Positions 35,531 through 45,732 of a stretch of 64,000 nucleotides of DNA are shown piece after piece. Source of the stretch: Phyllobacterium brassicacearum (GTDB taxonomy: Bacteria > Pseudomonadota > Alphaproteobacteria > Rhizobiales > Rhizobiaceae); NCBI RefSeq assembly GCF_003010955.1, contig NZ_PGGO01000011.1, forward strand, positions 116,877 to 180,876. The letters are read 5' to 3'. Below the pieces are notes generated by a model, which made no database searches, had not been told where the DNA came from, and saw nothing but the letters and a program-made list of their open reading frames with translations. The position numbers and the translations under genes are program-made. Positions within the stretch are counted from its first letter, which is position 1, and the number at the start of each line of letters is the position of its first letter.

Positions 35531-35803
35531 ATGGACAAATTTCAAGAGACTTCGAGTGAACAGCTGAAGGAACTCCTGGCGCTGGAAAAAATGCGTAACA
35601 ATGAGATTCAAAAATACACGGCCGCAGCATTGGATAGGCTTTCGACCGCATCAGCTGTGGTTGGTGTTCTTGGGCCCATCGTAAATATGGTGACCAATGG
35701 AGTTGGCTTAACTTCTCAGCTACTAACCATTGTGTACAGCTTGGTTCTCTCGACCGCACTTCACGTGCGTGGTAAGATTATGCTCAAAGTTGGATTGAGA
35801 TGA
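35531..35803 (+). CDS. Small membrane protein, first of an overlapping pair
   Basis: A 90-residue protein. The first 40 residues form a charged helix (SEQLKELLALEKMRNNEIQK), followed by one or two hydrophobic helices (VVGVLGPIVNMVTNGVGL; LLTIVYSLVLSTAL) and a basic end. More AT-rich than flanking genes. Its stop overlaps the start of the next gene (ATGA, 35800-35803). No family recognised; the layout is reminiscent of phage or mobile-element membrane proteins. Confidence 0.6.
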   Translation: MDKFQETSSEQLKELLALEKMRNNEIQKYTAAALDRLSTASAVVGVLGPIVNMVTNGVGLTSQLLTIVYSLVLSTALHVRGKIMLKVGLR

Positions 35804-35964
35804 TGTTGGAAGATATCCTATCGCTTTTGTTTTGGATGACCTGTGTGAGCTTAGGGGCAATGCTTTGGGCTCAATATGAGTCGGAAAAGGTGCAAAAAGA
35901 AACAGACGAGCGCATCGCAGAAATCAATCGAGAACTGAGACGCCGCACCGCACCCGCCGAATAA
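35800..35964 (+). CDS. Small membrane protein, second of an overlapping pair
   Basis: A 54-residue protein from ATG 35800 (a second ATG follows at 35803) to TAA 35964. One N-terminal helix (LLFWMTCVSLGAMLWA) is followed by a charged coiled-coil tail (SEKVQKETDERIAEINREL). Translation is coupled to the preceding gene by ATGA. Its stop directly abuts the stop of the convergent monooxygenase gene. Confidence 0.55.
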   Translation: MMLEDILSLLFWMTCVSLGAMLWAQYESEKVQKETDERIAEINRELRRRTAPAE

Positions 35965-37242
35965 TCATTTCTGATCAAGCGGTCCTTCCGCATCAAACCC
36001 GTAAAGCCAATCAAAACCCTTGACGAATTTCTCCACCGGCCGGTTGCGCAGCAAGATATTGCGCGCCACAGCGACCGGTCCTCTGGCGTGGTAGGCCAGC
36101 TGGTTCAAGGCGCCGCGCCGCACGACAGCCGTTATGCGCTGCGTCCGGGCGCTGGCGAATGCGCCAAGGGCCGCATCCCATTTGGTATTGTCGGCGCCAA
36201 GCGCTCCTGCCAGGGCGCAGGCATCTTCGATGGCCATGGCCGCGCCCTGGGCCGCAAAGGGCGTCATCGCATGGGCGGCATCGCCGATCAGCACCAGCCG
36301 GTCCTCGAGGCGGAAGCGGCATTTCTTCATCTCGAACAGCCGCCACGGCGTCCATGGCTTGCCCGCACGCAGAACGTCGCGGATACCTTGATGCCAACCG
36401 GCGAATTCCCGGACAAAGGTCTGGCTGACACCTTCCGGATTGATCTGCAGATCCCAGCGGCGGCCATTTTGCCGGTCAGGCGCAACGGCGACAAAATTGA
36501 TCATCTGTCCGGAACGGATCGGGTAGGCGATCAGATGGGCGTTGGCGCCAGTCCAGGCGATGACATTGGTTCCAGGCGGCATGAGCGCATTGAAACTTTC
36601 GGGCAATTCGTCAACGGCAACGGAGGATCGCCATGCGATGGTGCCGGTATAACGGGCGCGATCCGTATCTGACATGGCGGTACGTGTGTTCGACCACACA
36701 CCGTCCGCCCCGACCAGCAGGGCGCCCCGATGTTCCTCGATGCGGTCGTGATACTGTGCCCGGACGAGTATCGTTTCCGCGTCCGCCTTGTGATGCGTCA
36801 CCGCCGATTGTAGCTGGACGATAATATTTGAACGGCTGCGCACCTCCGTGAGCAGCGCATTTTGCAGGTCGGCGCGATGACAGACGATGTAGGGCGCTCC
36901 CCAGCGTTCCTTTGCCTGTCCGCCGATCGGCAGGTGCAGCAGTTTCTCGCCACTTGTCCCGTCTTGCAGGCATATGGCTTGCGGTTCGACGGACGAATGT
37001 TTCAACCGCTCCAGCACGCCCAGCCGGTCCAAAAGCCGCGTCGCATTCGGCGACAGTTGCAATCCCGCGCCGATTTCCGCGAGCGTCGCGCTTTTCTCGA
37101 AAATCCGGACCTGAAATCCCTTGTCGCTCAGCGCCAGTGCCAGTGTGAGGCCGGCAATCCCGGCACCGGCAATGATGATCTGTTCAGGATTGGGACTTCG
37201 CCTGTTTCGTTCCGTGGTCAGATCAATGAGAGCTGCGCTCAA
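35965..37242 (-). CDS. FAD-dependent monooxygenase (salicylate hydroxylase-like)
   Basis: A 425-residue class A flavoprotein hydroxylase. Residues 22-50 carry the FAD dinucleotide fold (IIIAGAGIAGLTLALALSDKG), VCHRADLQNALL holds the second FAD contact, and LVGADGVWSN plus LVLIGDAAHAMTPFAAQGA (GD motif) complete the cofactor sites. It hydroxylates an aromatic substrate with NAD(P)H, unknown here. Start is TTG 37242, overlapping the zinc-finger gene stop by TTGA with AGGG upstream, so translation is coupled. Confidence 0.88.
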   Translation of the reverse strand: MSAALIDLTTERNRRSPNPEQIIIAGAGIAGLTLALALSDKGFQVRIFEKSATLAEIGAGLQLSPNATRLLDRLGVLERLKHSSVEPQAICLQDGTSGEKLLHLPIGGQAKERWGAPYIVCHRADLQNALLTEVRSRSNIIVQLQSAVTHHKADAETILVRAQYHDRIEEHRGALLVGADGVWSNTRTAMSDTDRARYTGTIAWRSSVAVDELPESFNALMPPGTNVIAWTGANAHLIAYPIRSGQMINFVAVAPDRQNGRRWDLQINPEGVSQTFVREFAGWHQGIRDVLRAGKPWTPWRLFEMKKCRFRLEDRLVLIGDAAHAMTPFAAQGAAMAIEDACALAGALGADNTKWDAALGAFASARTQRITAVVRRGALNQLAYHARGPVAVARNILLRNRPVEKFVKGFDWLYGFDAEGPLDQK

Positions 37243-37484
37243 GTCGCCCTGTCCACATAGGTGCAGCCTTCCGGAACGGTGGCATCGGCGGCAAGCGATG
37301 CATCATAGCGGTAAAGCGTCGAGCAATAGGGGCAGACCTTCTCATTGTCATCGCCGAGGTCAAGGAAGACATGCGGATGGTCAAAGGGTGGATTGGCGCC
37401 GACGCACATGAATTCCTTCACGCCGATCGAGATCGTCGCATGACCAGCGCTGTTCTGGAAATGAGGGATGCTGTGTCCAGCCAT
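37239..37484 (-). CDS. Small zinc-finger protein (NDUFS6-like domain)
   Basis: An 81-residue protein with HPHVFLDLG and a C-P-Y-C pair (VCPYCSTLYRYD), the zinc-binding pattern of the small zinc-finger domain shared with the complex I NDUFS6 subunit. Good ribosome-binding site (AGGAG) before ATG 37484. Its stop overlaps the TTG start of the downstream monooxygenase. Confidence 0.85.
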   Translation of the reverse strand: MAGHSIPHFQNSAGHATISIGVKEFMCVGANPPFDHPHVFLDLGDDNEKVCPYCSTLYRYDASLAADATVPEGCTYVDRAT

Positions 37485-37676
37485 AATTTTGCTCCTGAGG
37501 CTCTACCTGCGGCATGCGTCCAATTGGGCGCACGAAGGACGCAGTCGCGCAATTGACTTCTCTTTCGTCTCGGTTTGTATCATCCTGATTACGATTTCAA
37601 GACGAATGCTATCAAAGTGTCAAAAGACTTGCTTAGGGTGGGTTTTTGCCACGACATTATTAATCGGAGAATGACT

Positions 37677-39872
37677 ATGAACGAACAGTCACCAGCGATT
37701 CCGGAAGCAGTCGAGAAAGTCGACCTGCCGGATCTGCCCACGAGTGTGGACCGGTTCGTCAATCGCGAATTTTCCTGGCTGCAGTTCAACCGGCGCGTGC
37801 TCGAAGAGGCGCACAACAAGCATCAACCGCTGCTTGAACGCCTGCGTTTCCTGTCCATTTCCGCAGCCAATCTCGACGAGTTCTTCATGGTGCGCATTGC
37901 CGGCCTTGCGGGGCAGGTGCGTGCCGGCGTTTCCGACCGCAGTGACGACGGCCGTACACCACAGGAACAGCTCGAATTCGTTCTGGAGGAAGTTGGACGG
38001 CTACAGCAAGCACAACAAATCAGGCTCAATGAGCTGCGTTCCGAAATGCTTCATGAGCATATCGAGATTGTCCGGCCCGACAGGCTGACGAAGGGCGAGC
38101 AGGCTTGGTTGGAAGATCACTTCCTCGAAACGATCTATCCGGTTCTGACCCCGCTTGCCATCGATCCTGCGCACCCGTTCCCGTTCATTCCCAATCTTGG
38201 CTTCACCATCGCCATGCTCCTGAACCGGAGCACCGACAACCGGCCAATGACCGCCCTGCTGCGCCTGCCGCAGGCGTTGAAGCGTTTCATCCAGATTCCG
38301 GATGAGGGTGGACGCTTCCGCTTCCTTACCCTGGAGGACGCGATCGGCCTTTTCACCGGGCGTTTGTTCCCCGGCTACGAGGTCAAGGGCGCGGGCACTT
38401 TCCGCATCATCCGCGACAGCGATATCGAGGTGGAGGAAGAGGCCGAAGACCTCGTGCGCCTGTTCGAAAGCGCGCTGAAGCGCCGGCGCCGCGGCCAGGT
38501 GATCCGCATCGAGTTCGATGATGAAATGCCGGAAACGCTGCGCAGTTTTGTTGCCACCGAACTCGGTGTTCCTGACAATCGCATCAGCGTTCTCAATGGC
38601 CTGCTTGCGCTGAACATGATTTCCGAGATCGTCAACATTCCGCGCGCCGACCTGAAGTTCGTGCCCTACAATCCGCGCTTCCCCGAGCGCGTGCGCGAAC
38701 ATGGCGGCGATTGCCTCGCAGCCATCCGCGAAAAGGACATCGTCGTCCATCACCCGTATGAATCCTTTGACGTCGTTGTCCAGTTCCTGCGCCAGGCCGC
38801 AGCCGATCCGGACGTCGTCGCGATCAAGCAGACGTTGTATCGCACCTCCAATGACAGCCCCATCGTACGCGCGCTGATCGACGCGGCGGAAGCCGGCAAG
38901 TCCGTGACTGCCTTGATCGAGCTGAAGGCGCGATTTGATGAGGAAGCCAATATTCGCTGGGCGCGCGATCTGGAAAGGGCCGGCGTGCAGGTGGTCTTTG
39001 GCTTCATCGAGCTGAAAACCCATGCCAAGATGTCGCTGGTCGTGCGCCGCGAGGAGCACAGGCTGCGCAGCTATGTGCATCTCGGGACAGGCAATTACCA
39101 TCCGATCACTGCCAAGATCTACACCGACCTGTCATTCTTCACCTGCGAGCCTTCGATCGGCCGCGATGTCGCGCAGATCTTCAACTACATCACCGGCTAT
39201 ACCCCGCCGTCGGGCGAAATGGGGATCGCCGTTTCACCGATCTCGCTGCGTCCACGGATCCTGCAGCACATCGCTGAGGAGATTGAACACGCGAAAGCCG
39301 GCAGGCCGGCGTCGATCTGGATGAAGGTGAATTCCCTGGTCGATGCGGAGATCATCGACGCGCTGTACGAAGCCAGCAGGCATGGTGTCGAGATTGATCT
39401 GGTGGTGCGCGGCATATGCTGCCTGCGGCCGCAGGTCCCGGGACTTTCCGACAATATCCGGGCAAAATCCATTGTCGGGCGCTTCCTCGAACACAGCCGG
39501 ATCTTCTGCTTCGGCAATGGCCACTCCATGCCTTCGGAAAAGGCACTGGTCTATTTCGGTTCTGCCGACATGATGACGCGCAATCTCGACCGCCGTGTCG
39601 AAACCCTTGTTCCGATCACCAATCCAACTGTGCATCAACAGATTCTTTCACAGATTATGCTGGCCAACCTTCTCGACAACCAGCAGAGTTACGAGTTACT
39701 AGCTGACGGAACCTCACGCCGGATTGAGCCGGCCGATGGAGACGAACCTTTTAACGCGCAGGAATATTTCATGACAAATCCCAGCCTTTCCGGCCGAGGT
39801 AAGTCGCTGAAGTCTTCAGCACCCCGATTGATTGCGCATCGCAAACGGTCAAAGAGAAACAAGGCTGCATGA
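37677..39872 (+). CDS. ppk: Polyphosphate kinase Ppk
   Basis: A 731-residue PPK1 that makes inorganic polyphosphate from ATP. Start domain [20 protein letters not shown]; catalytic His in [17 protein letters not shown] (about residue 441), [10 protein letters not shown], and the second histidine region near [13 protein letters not shown] 37677 is favoured over 37671 because GGAG lies about 7 bases upstream. It overlaps ppx by ATGA (39869-39872). Polyphosphate supports stress survival and phosphate storage. Confidence 0.95.
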   Translation: MNEQSPAIPEAVEKVDLPDLPTSVDRFVNREFSWLQFNRRVLEEAHNKHQPLLERLRFLSISAANLDEFFMVRIAGLAGQVRAGVSDRSDDGRTPQEQLEFVLEEVGRLQQAQQIRLNELRSEMLHEHIEIVRPDRLTKGEQAWLEDHFLETIYPVLTPLAIDPAHPFPFIPNLGFTIAMLLNRSTDNRPMTALLRLPQALKRFIQIPDEGGRFRFLTLEDAIGLFTGRLFPGYEVKGAGTFRIIRDSDIEVEEEAEDLVRLFESALKRRRRGQVIRIEFDDEMPETLRSFVATELGVPDNRISVLNGLLALNMISEIVNIPRADLKFVPYNPRFPERVREHGGDCLAAIREKDIVVHHPYESFDVVVQFLRQAAADPDVVAIKQTLYRTSNDSPIVRALIDAAEAGKSVTALIELKARFDEEANIRWARDLERAGVQVVFGFIELKTHAKMSLVVRREEHRLRSYVHLGTGNYHPITAKIYTDLSFFTCEPSIGRDVAQIFNYITGYTPPSGEMGIAVSPISLRPRILQHIAEEIEHAKAGRPASIWMKVNSLVDAEIIDALYEASRHGVEIDLVVRGICCLRPQVPGLSDNIRAKSIVGRFLEHSRIFCFGNGHSMPSEKALVYFGSADMMTRNLDRRVETLVPITNPTVHQQILSQIMLANLLDNQQSYELLADGTSRRIEPADGDEPFNAQEYFMTNPSLSGRGKSLKSSAPRLIAHRKRSKRNKAA

Positions 39873-41377
39873 TTTCTGCTGCACAAGGACGCGTACAGGG
39901 GCGTCAACCGGCCGCGGTCATCGACATCGGCTCGAACTCCGTACGTTTGGTGGTCTATGAAGGCGTAACCCGGTCTCCGACTGTACTATTCAACGAAAAG
40001 ATCCTGTGCGGTCTCGGCAAGGGGCTGGTGAAAACCCGCAAGCTGAATGTGAAGGCAATGCAGAGCGCGCTGCGCGCCCTGCGCCGCTTCCGTGCGCTTG
40101 CCGATCAGGCCGGGGCGGTTTCGCTCGATGTCCTGGCAACTGCCGCGGCACGCGAGGCGGAGAATGGCTCGCAATTCATCAAGGAAGCCGAAGCTTTGCT
40201 CAAGGAGCCGATCAAGGTTCTGTCGGGCAGGGAAGAGGCCTATTATTCGGCACTCGGCATCATCTCCGGTTTTCATGATCCGGACGGAATTGCCGGCGAT
40301 CTCGGCGGCGGCAGTCTTGAGCTGGTCGATATCAAAGGCCGCCAGATCGGCGATGGCATTACCCTTCCGCTCGGCGGCCTGCGTTTGCAGGACATGTCGA
40401 ATGGCGATTTGACCGAAGCGACCAACATTGCCAGGAAACATCTGTCGACGGCGAAACTTCTCGCCAATGGCAAGGGCAGGGCGTTTTACGCGGTTGGCGG
40501 CACGTGGCGAAATCTCGCCAAACTGCACATGAGCGCAAAACACTATCCGCTTCATGTCATGCATCATTATGAGATCCCGTTTGATGAAGCCCAACGCTTC
40601 CTCAAGCTCGTCGCGGCAGGCGATCTCGATTATATGCGCGGCATCGACGACGTTTCCAAAAACCGCCGCTCGCTCCTGGCCTACGGTGCCATAGCTCTTC
40701 TCGAAACCATCCGGTTGATGCGGCCATCGAACGTCGTGTTCTCGGCAATCGGGGTACGGGAAGGGTTTCTCTACTCGCTCCTGCCGGAGAGCGAACAATT
40801 GGAAGATCCGCTGATCTCCGCGGCAGACGAATTGGCTGTGCTGCGCGCCCGGTCTCCAGCCTACGCTCGCGAGCTGGCAGACTGGAGCGGCGAAGCATTT
40901 GCCGCTCTCGGCTATGAAGAAACCGAGGATGAAAAGCGTTATCGCCGGGCCGCATGCCTGGTTGCCGATATCAGCTGGCGCGCGCATCCGGACTATCGCG
41001 GCAGCCAGGCGCTGAACATGATTTCCAACGCCGCCTTCATTGGCATCGATCATCCTGGTCGCGCTTATATAGCGCTTGCCAATTTCTTCCGGCATGAGGG
41101 CATTACCAACAGCGTGGCGGATCCAGAACTTGCCGCCATCGCCAGTCCGCGCCTGCTCGAATATTCGCGGGTTCTCGCCGCGATCATGCGGATTGTCTAT
41201 CCATTCTCCGCATCGATGTCGGGCGTTGTCCCAAATCTTACATGGAAGCCGACTGCCGAAGGTATCGATCTGGTCGTCAACAAGTCGAAAGCCGATCTGA
41301 TCGGCGACGTGCCCGAAGGCCGTCTTCAGCAGCTGGCGAGGCTGACCGGCAAGAACCTGAATATGGTTGTCGGTTAA
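39869..41377 (+). CDS. ppx: Exopolyphosphatase Ppx/GppA family
   Basis: A 502-residue phosphatase of the actin-like superfamily that degrades polyphosphate or pppGpp. Motifs: [17 protein letters not shown] (phosphate loop 1) and [12 protein letters not shown] (loop 2), then PLGGLRLQD. The C-terminal HD-like domain is present. Cotranslated with ppk through ATGA, so synthesis and breakdown enzymes come from one transcript. Confidence 0.94.
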   Translation: MISAAQGRVQGRQPAAVIDIGSNSVRLVVYEGVTRSPTVLFNEKILCGLGKGLVKTRKLNVKAMQSALRALRRFRALADQAGAVSLDVLATAAAREAENGSQFIKEAEALLKEPIKVLSGREEAYYSALGIISGFHDPDGIAGDLGGGSLELVDIKGRQIGDGITLPLGGLRLQDMSNGDLTEATNIARKHLSTAKLLANGKGRAFYAVGGTWRNLAKLHMSAKHYPLHVMHHYEIPFDEAQRFLKLVAAGDLDYMRGIDDVSKNRRSLLAYGAIALLETIRLMRPSNVVFSAIGVREGFLYSLLPESEQLEDPLISAADELAVLRARSPAYARELADWSGEAFAALGYEETEDEKRYRRAACLVADISWRAHPDYRGSQALNMISNAAFIGIDHPGRAYIALANFFRHEGITNSVADPELAAIASPRLLEYSRVLAAIMRIVYPFSASMSGVVPNLTWKPTAEGIDLVVNKSKADLIGDVPEGRLQQLARLTGKNLNMVVG

Positions 41378-41451
41378 GGCAACGCTTGTCAGGTGCGGGC
41401 CGATCGTGGTTCTGTGTTGTGATTTTGCCGTACTGTTTCTTGGAGAAAAAG

Positions 41452-42012
41452 TTGGACGATTATCGCCCCGCATCATGGCTTGAAGTGGGTTCAAGGGATC
41501 AGGAAATTACCGACTTTCGTCCATCCATTTTCAAATACGTGATGATGCCCCTTTTTACGTCAGGAATGATGGTGCTAACGGTTCGCACCGCGTTCCAATA
41601 TTCCCCGCCACCCAGGAATTCCGTATTCAATTACTATATGTCCTGGCCGATGCTCCCCCTGTTCGCAGGCCTGATCCTGCTCTGCCTCTATCAAATTGCA
41701 ATGTACAGAAGGCCGGTCATATCACTGTCGCCGGAAGGATTGCTCGACGGGCGCATTGGAACCGACATCATTCCCTGGCCAGCGATCGAAAGGATCGATG
41801 CAAGGGTCACCGGCAGGTACAAGTTCATCAATATCGTGGTGCGCAAGGAGTGGAAGGAACGCCTTGGCCCGGCGCTGCTTGCTTACATCAGGAGAGGGAG
41901 CAAGGCTCCGGAATCGAGAGCGGTATGCATTTTCCCGGGCTTGCTCGATGAAAGTCCACGCGATGTGGCATCCGCAATCGAAAGATATCATCGCCGCTTC
42001 GGTAAGGCTTAG
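41452..42012 (+). CDS. Two-helix membrane protein (STM3941-like)
   Basis: A 186-residue protein with two hydrophobic helices (MMPLFTSGMMVLTV; MLPLFAGLILLCLYQI, about residues 28-80) and a cytoplasmic domain containing ISLSPEGLLDGRIGTDIIPW, resembling the STM3941 family. TTG 41452 is proposed as start: GGAG lies 6-8 bases upstream and the preceding frame only overlaps ppx. Function unknown. Confidence 0.65.
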   Translation: MDDYRPASWLEVGSRDQEITDFRPSIFKYVMMPLFTSGMMVLTVRTAFQYSPPPRNSVFNYYMSWPMLPLFAGLILLCLYQIAMYRRPVISLSPEGLLDGRIGTDIIPWPAIERIDARVTGRYKFINIVVRKEWKERLGPALLAYIRRGSKAPESRAVCIFPGLLDESPRDVASAIERYHRRFGKA

Positions 42013-42181
42013 CTCGTCGGCATTTAGTGAAGAGGCTATATTCAAGCAAATCCTTTCTCCCCCTCAAGGGGAGGCAACCGGCGCCAACGAACCCAACACG
42101 TCTATTTGCGAGAACCACCGATCACGCCCATGTGAGAGGTTGTGTGTTGATGAAGTCTTTTGGCAACGCCAATGTCTGCCG

Positions 42182-43249
42182 ATGAAAAGCAGCTCGTTTC
42201 CGTTCAATCGCCGCACATTCCTGATGTCCTCGCTGGCCGGGGCCGGCTATGCGCTGGCGCCCGGGCTGGCGCGATCCCAATCTGTGGGCACGGCTGCGGC
42301 GTTCGAACCTGCTACAACCAACGACATTGTGCAACAGGCCGGTCTGTTGCCTGCCTTGCATACACTCATTGTTTCCCGGCAAGGGCAGCTCGAGATCGAG
42401 CGGACGTATCGCGGTCCAGCCGCTGATCGTCCGGTCAATGTGAAATCCGTGTCCAAGACGATCATCGCAACTCTGGTTGGGATTGCCATTGATCGCAAGA
42501 TATTCGCGGGGATCGACCAGCCTATCGCACCGCTTCTGGCCGACCGGCTGCCGCGCGATGCCGACCCGCGATTGCAGCGCGTGACCATCGGCAACCTGCT
42601 TTCCATGCAGGCCGGACTGGAGCGCACGTCGGGCCCAAATTATGGGCGCTGGGTCGGTAGCAATGATTGGGTGCGTTATGCGCTGTCGCGTGAGTTCGTC
42701 GATGAACCGGGCGGCGGGATGCTCTATTCAACCGGCAATTCCCATCTCCTCTCGGCGCTGTTGACCGTCAAGACGCGGCGTTCGACGCTGCAGAACGCGC
42801 GGGATTGGATAGGCAAGCCCCTCGACATCAACATTCCGCCTTGGCCGCGCGATCCGCAGGGCATCTATTTCGGCGGCAATGATATGCTGCTTTCGCCGCG
42901 AGCTATGCGTGCATTCGGTGAAATGGTTCTGAATTCCGGTGCAAGCGGCGGCAGACAGATCGTGCCCAAAGGGTGGATCGAAGAGTCGTGGAAGCCGCGG
43001 ACCAGTTCGCCGTTCACCGGCGATTCCTATGGCCTCGGCTGGTTCGTTTCAACGACAGCAAGCAACAATCCGTTCTACTACGCCTGGGGCTTTGGCGGGC
43101 AGATGATCTACGTTGTGCCGCACGCTTCCCTTGTGATTGTCATGACCTCGGATCCCACCGCGCCATCCGGCCGCTCTGGCTATGTGCGCCAGCTGCATGA
43201 TCTGGTGAGCCAGCGCATTGTGCCTGCTGCCGAGGCGCTTGACGGTTAG
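42182..43249 (+). CDS. Exported serine hydrolase (beta-lactamase class C family)
   Basis: A 355-residue hydrolase of the class C beta-lactamase/esterase family. A twin-arginine signal (FNRRTFLMSSLAGAG) covers residues 8-30. Catalytic SXXK is present as SVSK (about residue 92) and the Tyr motif as YSTGNS. The start is put at ATG 42182, where the Tat signal begins; the upstream frame lacks a signal and ribosome-binding site is weak. Substrate may be a beta-lactam, ester or peptidoglycan. Confidence 0.82.
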   Translation: MKSSSFPFNRRTFLMSSLAGAGYALAPGLARSQSVGTAAAFEPATTNDIVQQAGLLPALHTLIVSRQGQLEIERTYRGPAADRPVNVKSVSKTIIATLVGIAIDRKIFAGIDQPIAPLLADRLPRDADPRLQRVTIGNLLSMQAGLERTSGPNYGRWVGSNDWVRYALSREFVDEPGGGMLYSTGNSHLLSALLTVKTRRSTLQNARDWIGKPLDINIPPWPRDPQGIYFGGNDMLLSPRAMRAFGEMVLNSGASGGRQIVPKGWIEESWKPRTSSPFTGDSYGLGWFVSTTASNNPFYYAWGFGGQMIYVVPHASLVIVMTSDPTAPSGRSGYVRQLHDLVSQRIVPAAEALDG

Positions 43250-43257
43250 CTTGAATT

Positions 43258-44175
43258 TCAGGCCGTGGCGGCGGCCTTCTTGCGCGACGGCAGCGTCATG
43301 GCTGCGACCCCGGCGATCACAAAAATGAGGCCGAACCACGCAGTCGATGCCAGGGTTTCGCCGAGGAAGAGAATGCCGATGCCGACGCCGATCGGCACGC
43401 GCAGGTAAGCCTGCGACGTGGTGCTGACCGAGCCCAGCGTATGGATGAGCCTGAAATAGATCACGAAGGCGAGGGCGGTCGAAAATACCGAAAGGCCCAG
43501 CAAAGCGAGAATCGAGTCGGCCGAGGGCGTGATCGTCCACGGTTGATCGAAGACCAGGCTAACCGGGATGAGCAGGACGGCGCCGCAGATCAGCGAACCG
43601 GCCGCGGGTATCATCGGGTCGAGGCCCTTGAAGCCGCGCCCGAAAATGGCGGCGCAGGCATAGGAGATCGTCGCGACCACAATCGCCAGTTGTGAAATCA
43701 GCTCTTTGCCCAGACCGTCGAACGCTTCGAGTCCGATGATCAGGCTGATGCCGACAATGCCGGCAGCAACCCCGAATACTTTGCGGCCCGTCACCGCCTC
43801 GTGGCGGGTGATCAGAACCGTCAGCAGGAACGCGAAGATCGGCGTTGTCGAGTTGAGGATCGTCGCCAGTCCCGCATCGACAGTCAGTTCCGCCCAGGCG
43901 ATCAGGGTGAACGGGATGACACTGTTGATGCAGGCCTGAATCAGAAACCGCTTCCAGATGGCCGGATCCCGGGGCAGCCATAGTCCCCGCATCTTGATGA
44001 TTGCAAGTAGCAGTCCGCCAGCGATCAGCGTCCGTGCCGCGATGAAGGTGATTGGCGGAATGGTTTCGACACCGATCTTGATGAACGTGTAGGACGCGCC
44101 CCAGAGTGTTGCGAGGACCGCGAGGAGGGCAATTTCTTTGGCGAATGCCGGCGTCTGTGATGCGGGGGCGGACAT
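43258..44175 (-). CDS. EamA/DMT-family transporter
   Basis: A 305-residue ten-helix transporter with two EamA repeats (GASYTFIKIGVETIPPITF; the second half begins around LAIVVATISYACAAIF). GGAAAG precedes ATG 44175. Convergent with the serine hydrolase gene (9 bases between stops). Substrate unknown. Confidence 0.87.
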   Translation of the reverse strand: MSAPASQTPAFAKEIALLAVLATLWGASYTFIKIGVETIPPITFIAARTLIAGGLLLAIIKMRGLWLPRDPAIWKRFLIQACINSVIPFTLIAWAELTVDAGLATILNSTTPIFAFLLTVLITRHEAVTGRKVFGVAAGIVGISLIIGLEAFDGLGKELISQLAIVVATISYACAAIFGRGFKGLDPMIPAAGSLICGAVLLIPVSLVFDQPWTITPSADSILALLGLSVFSTALAFVIYFRLIHTLGSVSTTSQAYLRVPIGVGIGILFLGETLASTAWFGLIFVIAGVAAMTLPSRKKAAATA

Positions 44176-44412
44176 GTTTGCTTTCCATCGGGAGGGTGAT
44201 CAATGCGACGATAGTAGCGGGGGTGATCCTGCCAATGCTTCGATCAAGGCCGAACTGTCGGTTTCGAACGCGGGTACTCCGACCTCATACGCAAATCGTA
44301 CGGGCTCGCACGATTCCTGTACGATAATTGCCGATTCTGGCACAAGAATCGGCGAATTCGGTACTGGAATTGAAATCCTGGGGTGCAATCTGGTTGCATG
44401 TAATTGAGACCG

Positions 44413-45573
44413 CTACTCAGCGGGCCAAGTCACCGCACGGATTTTCCTGTTTTCGAATTTGAGGCAAAGCTCGCCATTGATGAGTTGCAGGGCCTTCTCG
44501 CCAAAGACTTCGCGCCGCCAGCCTTGCAGTGCCGGAATGTCCTCGACATCGCCTTCTGCCGCAATCCGGTCGATCTCATCGGTGGTCGCGACCACCTTGG
44601 CGGCGACGCCGTGCTCTTCCGTGACAAGCCGCAACAATACCTTCAGGAGCTCCGCCGCGGCCCCGGCGCCTTCCGGCGACTGCACCGATTTTGGCAGCCG
44701 CGGCATGTCTTCCTTCGGAAGATCGAGCGCAAGATTGACCGCATTGAGTAGGCCGGTTGCCATGTTGGAGCGCTCCCAACCCTTTGGAATCGTTCGCAAA
44801 CGCGACATGGCTTCCGTGTCGCGCGGTTGCTGCTGCGCGATCTCGTATATGGCGTCGTCCTTGAGCACTCGTCCGCGCGGAACATTGCGCTCGCGCGCTT
44901 CCCGTTCGCGCCAGGCGGCAACGCTCCGCAGAACGGCGAGCTCGACCGGCTTGCGCAGCCGCATCTTCAGCCGCTTCCACGCATCGTCCGGATGCATGTC
45001 ATAGGTCTCGCGCGCGGTGAGGATTTTCATCTCGTCGAGGACCCACTCGGTGCGGCCTTCCTCCTCGAGGCTCTTCTTCAGATGCAGATAGATGTCACGC
45101 AGATGAGTAACGTCTGCCAGGGCATAGTCGAGCTGTTTCTCGGAGAGCGGACGCCGCCGCCAGTCGGTGAAACGTGAGGATTTGTCAATCTGGGCGCCAA
45201 CCACCCGCTGCACCAGCTGGTCGTAGGCGATTGCATCGCCGAAGCCGCAGACCATGGCGGCGACCTGCGTATCGAACACCGGATGCGGGATCAGATTGCC
45301 GAGGTGAAAGATGATTTCGATATCCTGCCGGGCGGCATGAAACACCTTGACGATCTTTTCATCGGCCATCAGCTTAAAAAACGCAGCAAGATCAAGGCCA
45401 GGCGCCAGCGCGTCGATGATGGCAGTATGATCGGGAGAGGCCAGCTGGATAACGCAGAGCTCCGGCCAGAACGTGGTCTCCCGGATAAATTCCGTATCGA
45501 CGGTCACGAAATCGGATTGCGAAAGGGCGGCGACAGCCTGTTCAAGTTGATCTGTGGTTGTAATCATTGTCAT
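44413..45573 (-). CDS. rnd: Ribonuclease D
   Basis: A 386-residue 3'-5' exoribonuclease of tRNA maturation. The DEDDy residues are visible: Asp and Glu in TVDTEFIRE, Asp in FHAARQDIEII, Tyr and Asp in DYALADVTHLRD. HRDC domains follow from about residue 205. ATG 45573 (alternative 45567) lacks a strong Shine-Dalgarno sequence. A longer frame upstream is rejected. Stands alone between aspS (divergent) and an EamA gene. Confidence 0.93.
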   Translation of the reverse strand: MTMITTTDQLEQAVAALSQSDFVTVDTEFIRETTFWPELCVIQLASPDHTAIIDALAPGLDLAAFFKLMADEKIVKVFHAARQDIEIIFHLGNLIPHPVFDTQVAAMVCGFGDAIAYDQLVQRVVGAQIDKSSRFTDWRRRPLSEKQLDYALADVTHLRDIYLHLKKSLEEEGRTEWVLDEMKILTARETYDMHPDDAWKRLKMRLRKPVELAVLRSVAAWREREARERNVPRGRVLKDDAIYEIAQQQPRDTEAMSRLRTIPKGWERSNMATGLLNAVNLALDLPKEDMPRLPKSVQSPEGAGAAAELLKVLLRLVTEEHGVAAKVVATTDEIDRIAAEGDVEDIPALQGWRREVFGEKALQLINGELCLKFENRKIRAVTWPAE

Positions 45574-45732
45574 GAAATTTCTATAGCGAACGGATTGGCG
45601 TTTGTCTCGCTCTCGCAATCCTGATCTTGACAAATCACCCTCAAAATGCGCTTGTCCGCCCAAATTCTTGGGGCTTCGGGGCTCGTCCCACGCCTTCCGG
45701 CAGCCAGCACATAAATATCAGAGGCACATATC

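Noticed and set aside
39986..41494. 502-codon frame antisense to ppx
   Set aside because: Long only because of GC-rich codon structure; ppx has all catalytic motifs.
41696..42181. N-terminal extension of the serine hydrolase frame
   Set aside because: It overlaps the preceding membrane protein gene and would bury the Tat signal.
44326..44358. Hairpin AATTGCCGATTCT/AGAATCGGCGAATT considered as rnd terminator
   Set aside because: One bulge and no T-run on either strand; left as an unassigned stem-loop.
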